Shown: positions 47,953 through 58,098 of the stretch, one piece after another
How positions within the stretch are numbered: the stretch's first letter is position 1
Layout of the letters: every line of letters starts with the position of its first letter
Assembly (NCBI RefSeq): GCF_001619985.1
Contig: NW_017264196.1
Coordinates: forward strand, 1,240,001-1,304,000
DNA length: 64,000 nt
Direction: 5' to 3'
Source: Xylona heveae TC161
Taxonomy: Eukaryota; Ascomycota; Xylonomycetes; Xylonales; Xylonaceae
Program-made: the position numbers and the translations under genes
The notes under the pieces: generated by a model
What the model saw: only the letters and a program-made list of their open reading frames with translations
What the model was told of the DNA's origin: nothing
Databases searched by the model: none

Positions 47953-48120
47953 TTGCGGGGTCAATGACAAAAGGCAGAGGGCCCTGGCTCATGTCATGTG
48001 CGTGCTTTTTGCCCCCGATCTACGTGCTCTCGAAGATGATGTGACGGACATTCTGTAGCCTTTACCCCCGCACCGACAATCCGGACCGGGCTTCGTGCAG
48101 CGCGACAGGTTGCGGGGTCA
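47953..48120 (+). promoter_or_regulatory. Repeated TTGCGGGGTCA boxes (CreA-like)
   Basis: The 11-mer TTGCGGGGTCA occurs twice in the same orientation, at 47953-47963 and 48110-48120. Each copy contains GCGGGG, which fits the CreA consensus SYGGRG. A third GCGGGG is at 49031-49036. CreA mediates glucose repression of beta-glucosidase genes in Aspergilli, but the boxes lie 1.6-2.7 kb from this start codon, so a role is only possible. Confidence 0.35.
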
Positions 48121-50044
48121 CCAATCAACAAATTATGAGAGGGAAAGAGAGAGGGTGTCCAGATATGCGCGGAAAAAGGCATCCTACAGAGTCGTGGAAA
48201 GATGTGTCGAAAGAAGCTCCAAGCGTCCCCAGCGGAGCGAGACCGGGATCGCTGGGTGGGCCACCAACGGTAGTCCACTATTCCCCCCGCCTTTCCTTCT
48301 CTCCGCCTCCGCCTTGACGCGACGACCTAATTGCTGGCTGGCGCGCCACACACGCCCCCAAATGCCGCGCTATTGAACTGCCAAGCGAGGCTTACGGCTC
48401 TCATGTTATTTACTTCCCTCGATCTAATCATTTCTTACACCAGCAGCAGAAGTATAAACCTGTTTGAGAGGCGCAGTCACGGTACGAAATACAATGCCTT
48501 CATCCGTGGCTCGATCGTGATCACCTGTACTGCCTACATGAACGCCACGGCTCTGCCAAGTAGCCTGGCACAATGTATGAAAAATGACAGTAAACACACA
48601 CCAACGGCTGAGCTCGTCACCCTCGAGAAGGCCATGGAGTCGACTTGCGCAGGTCTCAGTGCGCGTGCCACTTGCGGATGACAGTTGATGGTGTCCTTTT
48701 ACTCGTGCCAACTGCTCTGTGTCTATTGTGCGCGTCGAGGCATGATTGGAGAATTTTACGGGCAACGCAGCTCAGAAGTGGAACGGGGAGTGTGGTAGAT
48801 GTCTCTCTTGGAGCATCGTAGCATGACCTTTGCAACCCTTCGAGGGGCATTCCTAAGGTACTACTACCGAGACGAAAAGCCTGTTGGTCAAGAGGGAAAG
48901 TGTTGAACAAAACCCCGGAAGCAATTAAGGACTTGGAAACCGTCTCCTGTGTAGGTACCTTGTTGTATCGCCGAAAGCACCCGGTCAGTTACGTACCTGA
49001 GATCTTTCATCTTGCGACGCCTTGATGACTGCGGGGTAAAGCAGTACGATGCGACGCTGCGAAGTCAGGATTCTTCGTTTTGATCGCGACCGTCGTCAGC
49101 TCTTATGTGACGAAGATCTTTGCTTGAAAGTTTTACGCTTCCAAGAGCCAGCCGGACGGGGACGTCAGATCCCGGCGAGTCATGGCTGCAATCGGCCTAG
49201 TCGGGAGATGGGGACCCCTTCACGCCAGGGAACATGCTCGTTCGACTCTTTCTTCGGGACCTCTTAACCCACCTCATGATTCGGCAATACACCTGACTGG
49301 CATTCTTGTTCTTCATGAGCATTGGTCATGAAGGTCAACTCCTTTATTTTTATATTTGAAAAGGCAAAATGACTGAAATATTGAACGCCATCATCGTGAT
49401 TGGTGATATGTGGGAGCAATGAGCATCAAAGTGTTTACTAGGGAGAATGGGATAGGAGGTTTGATTGGGACCCAACAACACCGACTAAGGCAATTATTGC
49501 GGAGGGGAAGGGCTGTATCGAGCTACAATATTGGAGATGGCTGAGGAATACGAGGGAGACGTACCGATACAGCAGCCGACCCCTTCGGAAGCCAACCGAT
49601 AGTAACGGTACCCGCAATCGTGCCGGAGATGCCGTCATCAGCCAAAATGCGTTTTGTTTCTTTTTTAGTGGTTGTTTCCATCTGCTTTTCCCCAGATTCG
49701 CTACTCGTAGCTTTACCGGCTTCCCCCCTCTGCTCCGCATTCGCTTCCCACAATCCACACACGCCATCGCCTTTTTGCTCACATTATCAATTTTGTACCC
49801 ATTTTGTCCTTTTCCTCTCTTCTGCACCCGCAGCGCCGGGGAGTATTTTTTGATGAGAACGAACGAGTAATTAGCAGCTCCAGGGTCCCACCACCACACC
49901 TCCCCCGGACCCAGTGTCTGTCTGTCACCTTTGACGGACGCATTGGATGGATTCATAATGCTGTTTCCCCATCTGAACTGGTAAATGATACGGGTAGTCT
50001 AGCGATGGGGCCGCTAACCGTGCTATTCTTTTGGTTCGCATGCA

Positions 50045-50050
50045 GGCTAA
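50045..50050 (+). promoter_or_regulatory. GGCTAA, XlnR-type box
   Basis: GGCTAA matches the core of the xylanolytic activator XlnR site (GGCTAA/G) and lies about 610 bp upstream of the beta-glucosidase start. A six-base match is expected often by chance, so it is only a candidate. Confidence 0.25.
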
Positions 50051-50655
50051 GGGCACGGTCAACATCGTGATGGCATCGACGCTCACTGGGAACCAAGGGT
50101 CCTCCCACCTGCTCTTCCTTCCTTCCCTTTCCCGCATCTGTCATGCCCACACCATTTTGCTCCCCCTCCATCTCATCAAGACACCACAATGTCATTCCTA
50201 GCCAGGCAAGGGCAACCCTCAGACCCTCGGACCCCGCGACCTGGACAAGTCAGGAACAGGAACCAAGTCATCAATTTTCCCCACATGGAGTATTCATTGT
50301 TCGTAATGACGCGTCGATGAACATATAGCTCCCTTCTCGTCCTTTCTTTTTTCCCTTTCGCCCCTTCCTTCCCCGGACTTTGGGCTGGGAGACGACAATT
50401 CGTCACAATTCAACCACATCCGCTCCCAACGGTTCCTTCCGCCCTCGAGCACATCGTTGCTTGTTCTTTCCCCTTCCCTCACTTCACTCGCCCCGATTAA
50501 GCTTCCTCTTCGTTTCCTCTCTGTCCTCTCCTTTTCTCTCCCCAGCTGCTATCTATTCTAACTCCACGATAACTCATTGTCATACGGGAAGGTCAAGCTA
50601 AGAAGGGAAATCCTTCAAAGCGCAAGCTCAGGTCAAGTCCTTAATTGCTGTGACC

Positions 50656-53600
50656 ATGTGGTCAGGAATTGGGACAGCCGTATGGCTTTTGGCCGCTGCG
50701 AGGTTGGGCTTGGCTCAGGTATGAGCGTTTTTTCACCTCCGGAAAAAAAAAATAATCCAATAAGCCTGCTGAATTAAACACGGCATTGACGTCTTCAATA
50801 GGGCCCAAATCAACCGACGTATTCAAACACCTCCAGTTCAGGTGATAACTTGGTGACTTCCCCTCCATTTTATCCTTCGCCATGGGGATCGGGTTCAGGC
50901 GATTGGGCAGAGGCGTATGCCAAAGCCAGGGACTTTGTCAGCCAATTGACACTGCTGGAAAAGGTTAATATCACAACGGGTGTCGGGTTAGTAGTTTTAT
51001 ATTAGGGTTAGGAGATATGTCACTGACCTGAACGACAGCTGGTTGGAAGAGGCATGTGTCGGAGCAGTAGGGTCGGTTCCACGTCTTGGGTTCCGCAGCT
51101 TGTGCATGCAAGACTCTCCTGTGGGCATTCGTTTCGGTCAGTCATCACCAATGGCGTTGAGGTAATATTTTACTGACGCAGCTGATAGCGGACTACGTTT
51201 CCGCGTTTCCTGGCGGTGTTAATATTGCAGCTACATTCGATCGCGGGGCTATGTATGCACGTGGCTACGCTATGGGCACTGAACACCGTAAAAAGGGCGT
51301 GGATGTCCAGCTTGGACCCGTAGCTGGGCCTCTTGGACGCGCGCCAGAGGGTGGTCGAAATTGGGAAGGTACGGAAAAGTTGGAATTGTTTATATTTGTC
51401 AGCCAGCTAATGACGTTCATATAGGATTCAGCCCCGATCCCGTCTTGACTGGTATCGGCATTGCGAATACCATTCAAGGCATCCAGGATGCCGGCGTGAT
51501 TGCTTGTGCCAAGCACTTTATCGTCAACGAGCAGGAGCATTTCCGCCAGGTTGGAGAAGCCAAGGGCTATGGCTTCAACATTACGGAGGCTCTGAGTTCC
51601 AACGTCGATGATGTCACCATGCACGAACTTTATCTATGGTATGTAAATCACTTTTGCTTCATTTTCGCCTGAAAATTGAGAGATCGGAGGCTGATATTCT
51701 TTGCAGGCCTTTTGCGGACGCTGTCCGTGCTGGAGTCGGCGCAGTCATGTGCTCTTACAATCAGATTAACAATAGCTATGGCTGCTCCAATAGCTATACG
51801 ATGAATTACCTGCTCAAGTCCGAGCTGGACTTTCAGGGATTTATCATGAGTGATTGGCAAGCGCACAAGTCCGGCGTTGGAGATGCTCTGGCAGGCCTGG
51901 ACATGAGTATGCCTGGTGATGTCCTCTTCGATACCGGCACGTCGTTCTGGGGCTCCAATCTCACTTTGGCCGTGGTGAATGGTACCATTCCGGAGTGGCG
52001 CCTTGACGACATGGTCACCCGAATCATCGCAGCCTGGTACAAGGTTGGACGGGACAAGACACAAGTTCCTGTTAACTTCAATTCATGGTCCAAAGACACG
52101 TACGGCTACCTCCATCCAGCTGTGGGCTACGGTTACGGTGTGATCAACGAACACGTTGACGTCCGAGAGGGTCATGGATCACTTATTCGATACCTCGGCT
52201 CAAAATCCACGGTTCTGTTAAAGAACGTGAATGGGACTTTGCCATTGACTGGGAAGGAGAAGCTGACCGCCGTCTTCGGTGATGATGCTGGAGACAACCC
52301 GTATGGCCCGAACGGCTGCGGCGACCACGGTTGTGACAATGGAACCTTGGCGATGGGCTGGGGAAGTGGAACAGCAGACTACCCTTACCTGATTTCACCA
52401 TTGACGGCGATCCAAAATGAGGTTGCTTCAAATTACGGTAGCATCCAGTCGGTTACGGATAACTACGCATATACTCAGATTCAGGCTTTGGCCAAACAGG
52501 CCAGTGTCGCTCTTGTCTTTGTCAATGCGGACAGCGGTGAAGGATACATCAATATAGATGGCAACGAGGGTGACCGCAAGAATCTTACACTCTGGCAAGG
52601 TGGTGATGACCTTATTCAGAATGTTACAGCGTGGTGCAACAATACCATTGTTGTCTTGCACACCGTCGGTCCAGTGCTGATTGAGTCATTTGTGGACAAT
52701 CCTAACGTGACTGCTATTCTGTGGGCTGGTCTGCCGGGCCAGGAGTCGGGTAACTCAATCGCGGACGTGCTCTACGGCCGTTTCAATCCTGGTGCCAAAC
52801 TGCCTTTCACTCTTGGTCGCAACCGAGAAGATTATGGGACGGACTTGATGTACGAACCTAACAATGGCGTCGACGCCCCTCAGCAGGACTTTACAGAGGG
52901 CGTCTTTATCGACTATCGTGCGTTTGACAAGGCCGGTATCGATCCAATTTTCGAGTTTGGATTTGGTCTCAGCTACACGACGTTCAACTATTCTGATCTC
53001 ACTGTTACGAAGGCTAACGCTGGCGGATATACCCCAGCCAGCGGTCAGAGCGCTGCTGCACCTGTATTGGGAAACTACAGCACTAACCTTTCGGACTACC
53101 TCTTCCCATCGGATATTGATCGTGTTCCTCTCTACATCTACCCCTATGTCAACTCGACCAATGCTTCGGCATCTTACGGCTGGAATGACTATGGCAACCA
53201 GGGAACCTCTTACATTCCGCCCGGTGCACAGGACGGCTCTCCACAGCCTATTGTGCCCGCTGGAGGTGCGCCAGGAGGCAATCCGGGCCTATACGACGTT
53301 TTGTATTCTGTCGAGGCTACCATCACCAACACTGGCACAGTTGCAGGAGAAGAGGTACCCCAGCTGGTAAGTTCAATATTGTGGATGCCAAGTTTTTTTT
53401 TTTTGTCATGCGTGAGTTCTAACGCTGTCATTTAGTATGTTTCCCTTGGCGGTCCTAATGATCCCAAGGTCGTGCTTCGTGGCTTTGAACGTTTGTCGAT
53501 TCAACCAGGCCAGTCGACGACCTTCCATGCCGATCTGCTCCGAAGAGATTTGTCGAATTGGGATTCCGCATCTCAGAATTGGGTCATCACAAACTACACC

Positions 53601-53657
53601 AAGACTGTTTACGTTGGAAGCTCGTCAAGGAAGCTCCCCTTGTCGCAGACGCTGTAG
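50656..53657 (+). CDS. Secreted GH3 beta-glucosidase
   Basis: Extracellular beta-glucosidase that releases glucose from cellobiose and cello-oligosaccharides (the last step of cellulose breakdown). Exons are 50656-50718, 50802-50986, 51039-51136, 51189-51368, 51425-51638, 51707-53366 and 53436-53657, giving 873 aa. A signal peptide (about 1-20) is encoded by the first exon alone. The N-terminal GH3 barrel contains [25 protein letters not shown] and the nucleophile motif GFIMSDW with Asp at about 296. The second domain has the SGEGY motif (Glu about 525), which carries the acid/base residue in this family, and [18 protein letters not shown] fibronectin-III-like domain follows after an inserted loop (about 680-760), as in Aspergillus BGL1. 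There are many N-X-S/T sites. It is clearly of the Aspergillus aculeatus BGL1/Talaromyces BG1 type; regulation by CreA/XlnR is suggested by upstream boxes but unproven. Confidence 0.96.
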
Positions 53658-54266
53658 AGGACTGGAGTTTGCTGGTGCAAACGGCCGGAAGGCGAGGAAA
53701 ATCAGGTGAATAATTGTTGGCTGCTAGCTGGATCCTACTAATTTCTTTTTAATTCTCTTCGCTCCTTTTCGCTCATTATACCTTTTGAAGCTTTGGCTCA
53801 ATTTTTTCTATTTTGGAGTGGTTGATTTGCAATTTCTCGCTTGGCAATTCTTCTCCCGCTGCATCCCTCTCAAGTCATATGCTGTAAATGTCTCTTTCTA
53901 AGCTGCCGCTCTCGGCGGTGGCTCTGCGCCGTTATATCACTATATCATACCATGTCATGTCAAGCCATAGTACCCAAACTAGCGACTGCTGATGTTGCTC
54001 CTACAAAATATCATGTCGATAGCATTAATTGCATTGCATTGCATTCTTTCTGAACTAATACTTGTTGCATGTGCAAATGAAAAACTAGTCAAAATTTCGT
54101 GACGTCGTCATTGTTTTCGGTTGAGTAACAGGTAAATGAATGTGCGGGGGCAAAAGGAATCATAAGTATACAATTTCCCGTTTCTGACCTCTTACCCCGT
54201 TTGTCCTCTTTCAATCCAATTTTCTCTTCATCCTTTTCTCCCACATGCAACTCTTGCTTGAATGTT
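53658..54266. other. Convergent intergenic region
   Basis: About 610 bp between two convergent genes. It contains a small GCATT repeat cluster (about 54022-54045) and no supportable gene. Likely 3' UTRs. Confidence 0.6.
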
Positions 54267-56102
54267 CTATACCTCCTCGCCGACAAGAAGGTCTACCGAT
54301 CCGCTCGTCGTGTGGAAGCCAATATGGCTGTTTCCATCACCCTTTTTCGCCACCAGCTGGTGGCTCCACGGCAGGTCCGTCTTCTTCTGCACCTCGACTC
54401 CTTTGCCACGCACGTCCAGGCTGCCAGAGGTGGAACTGCCCGTGATCGTGCCTTCCCACTCGCCCGGATAGCGCAGTTTGAGGGAGCCCGAAACAGTCGC
54501 GTGCTCACCATTGAACTTTCCCTTATCATCATCATCAGAGACATCAGAGACATCATTCGTAGTAGTGTCGCTATCAGGAAGCAAATACAGCGGGTCATGG
54601 ATATCAATCTCGGTCGAGCCAGACACGGTTTGGGTCCTCAAAAACGACTTCTTGCCCTCGGTCACAATGACGGGCAACAGTGATGCTTCTACATGTCCGC
54701 TTTTCGATTTCAGAGATGTATATTCTCCGTGGAAAAAGGTGCCGCTGACAGAGCCGCTGATGGACTCGGCGTGCACGGTGTAGTTGCGTGCTGGCACTTC
54801 AGAGCCTAGTGCTCTGATGGGGTAGCGCACCTCGACGGAGCCAGATAAAGAGCTGGCGGAGAAGGCGGCAGGTTTGGGCAGTTCCGGAGCAGGGGCGGCG
54901 TCTTGAGGGGAGACGTCTACTTTGATGGAGCCCGAGTGGGTCTGGAGCGAGAGAAGGTCGAGGAGCTTGAAGGCACCTTCGATGCTGCCGCTCGTGGTGG
55001 TGATGATGGTGCGTCGCGAGTCAAACAAGGTAGTGCTGTCGTCGTCTGTGCGGGCAGCTATGCCGGAAGAGGAGGATGAGGAGGAAGAATGACAGGGGGC
55101 CATGGAGGAGGAGTGGGAAGAAGAGGAGGAAGCAGGGGGCACAAGGATCGAGCCGCTAATGCTGCTGAAAAAGGTGGAATTCGAGACGTTCAGGTTGAGA
55201 CCCGGGAGGAAGATCTGGTCCAGGAACGAGGACACAATGGCAAAATCGCTGAACGTGGCGTCTGGCGCAACCAACAAATCGACATTGACACTGATGCAAA
55301 ACGGCGGGCGGCTTGCTGCAGCAGAGGGGTCAAAGGCACAGCCATCTTTGGAAACGGGCACAGTTGGTGGAACGGAGATGGTCAGCGCTTTGGGTAAACC
55401 TTCAATGTCAACGAGACCTCGCAAGGCAGGGTCGGAATAAGACAGTTCTATTTCGGCGCGAATAGGACTGGCGATGAGCTCCTCCGGGTTGGCAGGCTCG
55501 TGGCGCTTCACGCGGACTTGACCGCTTGTGTGAAGTGGGACTCCATAGGGAGGTTTGCTGCTGCCGGTGGTATTGACGATTTGGTATACGCCAAAGCCGG
55601 AGCTCTCGGCCGTGTTAAAATCGAAGCTGACATGGTCGGTTACTGGGAGGGAATGGCAGATATCCTGCACAGGAATATTGAAGGGGCTAGAGCCTGAGTA
55701 AGAGGGGAAGCTGGGGTGGTGGCGCTGGAAATCTAGTCAGCATTTGATTTTCTTTGCTTAAAAGAATAAAAGTAAATATGACTAGGATTCGGTAGAAGAG
55801 GATTAGGGGGAAATCGAGGGACGCAGATGAGAACGTTCGAGGCAATTCACCTTCTTTGTGCCCAGATGACTAGCCATGTCGAAAATATACTTGAAGCCCA
55901 GACTAAACACGATGAAAGCAAGCATCCATCGCAATGCAATGGCGGCCTTGGTAGTGAAATTCCGGCCTCGTGTCCAGCGGTGCCATGCGCATTGATGAAT
56001 GTCGCCCTCAATGGGACGACCCTCCTCTATATAGTCCTGCTTCTCGTAGTCTGCCGGAAGCAGAGCCTGCCGGTCCTCAGACTTGATGTCGTGGGAAGCC
56101 AT
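54267..56102 (-). CDS. Membrane-anchored SGS-repeat protein (DUF4097-like)
   Basis: Two exons, 56102-55851 and 55724-54267 (intron of 126 nt, phase 0), encode 569 aa. Residues about 52-73 form one transmembrane helix (a signal-anchor) after a charged cytosolic head, so most of the protein probably lies outside the cytosol. The remainder carries repeated S-G-S/T turns (ISGSI, TSGSI, HSGSI, LSGSV, ISGSV, VSGST, VSGSL, TSGSL, TSGSV), typical of the beta-solenoid-like DUF4097 adhesin fold. A Ser-rich run interrupts the domain. The role is unknown; a cell-surface or wall function is inference. The start at 56102 gives MASHDIKSEDRQ; an upstream Met (56153) is possible. Confidence 0.83.
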
Positions 56103-58098
56103 GTGTTTCTGCGGGTGATCTCGCCGGTCAATGGTATAATAACATGGAATCAAGTGTCATTCAACACCGGTAGAAAGTGAGAAACGGGCCTAAATACTGA
56201 GCGAGGCCGACGTAATGTTCTTAATTAAAAGATTTCTCTATAAAGGACCACAGTTGCAGCGTCTCCCCGTTTCGTTGCAATTGCTCGTATAATAATGACT
56301 GCTGCCTAGCCAAGTGTGTCGCTTGGGCTGGGATGGGAGTGTGGAACGGATTGTCACTTTTTTAAACCTTCTTAGTCCTCCCTCAATGCTGATCCCAGTC
56401 CCGTCATACGACATGGCAGAATCATTGGCAGACTCATCATCCGCAGCGCCTTTACTACGTACCTCGTTGGCCTTGTATTCGTCGCTGCCCATTGGCTTGT
56501 GGGCGTGGGGCCTTCACATGGCTGACCTCGTTCAAGCTTGGAATCAATCAGGTAACGAGATGGGTTGCCAAGAGGAGCCGTCCTCGGGTCTCTGTGGCTC
56601 CGGCCTGCCGGGCAGGGCAGTGCCAGGGACTTTTCACAGGGCAATTTGAAAGTGACGTTAGGTGACTTGGTGTTTCCACAGCTCAATACGAAGTACGGAT
56701 ATCTTCGTCCTAAATTAATTAAACTGGAGACAACGAGAGCAGTGATAAGTAAAAGGGGAAAATTAGCTGATTCTGTGTCGCTAAGGTAACTTTACAGTGC
56801 GATAATGTACCCGAATCAGTCAAAAGTTTAGTTAAAGATGCCCATCATCCATCGGCTATCGGCGTCCTCCCGTCGGAGGCTGCGGCAACGGTCGCTATGT
56901 TTGTTATTCCTCATATTCCTCATATTCTACAAAGATCCGCCATTGATGAATGTAATTTATACTGCTTATATTCAATTCGCAGATGAAACTTAATTGCGAG
57001 TTGAAAACATTGCACTGACCCCTGCTATTCTGTACAAAATCATGGATCAGACGTATGCTCCTGGCTGGTGAAGTTGTAGCTACGCATCACTTAGATAATG
57101 GTTTAGCTATCTCGTGGCGAAAGTGCTTTGATGCTTTGACATGGTTGAGGACGAATCACGCTACTCCATCTCTGACTAGCACCTCACTAACTAACATGCC
57201 AATTGAATTGTCTGGGGAAGGTGGGAAAACTTATCAACACTCAAGGCTGACACGTCGTTTTCACGCCACAGATTACCCTTATTGCGTTATAGGAAGGACA
57301 ATGGACATCTTAGCACAACTGGCCTATTACCTCCTTATCTTGCTGCAGGAATCCCTGTCAAGCCATGCTCTTTCGGGGGGAAAAGCGGGTTGCAGAAATT
57401 CCGGCATAGAAAAAAAAAGTTAACCATAAGCACTGCAAATTCAAAAAAAAACTGTTGCCTGGACCAACTGCGAAAGAGCTTACGCAATTAGGTTGTGTTG
57501 TTTCGTCACCTACTAAGCTGCATCACTTCCATAAAATCGGTTTTCACAAACATGTCCAGGGCTCTAAAGCGGATCCGAAGATTCCAAGTTCGGGGAGTTG
57601 ATATTATAAGATCTTGTGTCTGAAGGTCCATATTAAGTATAGGTACGCAACATTGTACCATCGTCCGTCGAGTTATTGACATGATCATGAATAAATTGCG
57701 AAAACCTCCATAGAATCGTAGGTAAATGTCAAGGGGAAAAAGGAATTATCGGCCAGCAAATCAGACACTCTTTTGTACACACTGGAAATGCATCGTCAAG
57801 AAGGCGCAAGCTTTTCTGGCAAACGTCATGGGGTATGAAACGTGAAAAGAGCGAATACGCAACAGAAATGAAAAACTCCCTGCAATGATGATGCACTATG
57901 CAATTGATGCAGTGGACAGATGCTGCTGAAAGCAATGGCGCTAAGCATGACGGAGAAAAAGAAGAAATGCAAAGAAAAATGTGCAAGTAAAAGAAAAAGT
58001 ATAATCGGATCGGGAGTGAAATGGTAAAACCACATTGCATGAAAAAGTCAAGCAAAAGATGGTTGAAAAGGACTCGAACAGAGGTACTACTCTCTGCT
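56103..58098. other. Intergenic region
   Basis: About 2 kb. The left part is the promoter of the SGS-repeat gene and the right part the 3' flank of the two-TM gene. Only short frames occur (for example 56492-56238 minus, 57055-57423 plus), with no family match. Confidence 0.5.

Larger units (their letters stand above)
46599..50655. other. Long upstream region of the beta-glucosidase gene
   Basis: Four kilobases with no supported gene. It holds a TACCTA-family tract near 47154-47172, three GCGGGG boxes of the type bound by the carbon repressor CreA (47955, 48112, 49031), one GGCTAA of XlnR type (50045) and a CT-rich leader (about 50330-50560) directly before the gene. A 172-codon minus-strand frame (49956-49438) has no recognisable domain and I do not call it a gene. 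Confidence 0.5.

Noticed and set aside
49438-49956. 172-codon minus-strand open frame in the beta-glucosidase upstream region
   Set aside because: It has no domain, signal peptide or splice signal that I recognise and is overlapped by open frames in other registers. A chance frame is likely, though transcript data could change this.
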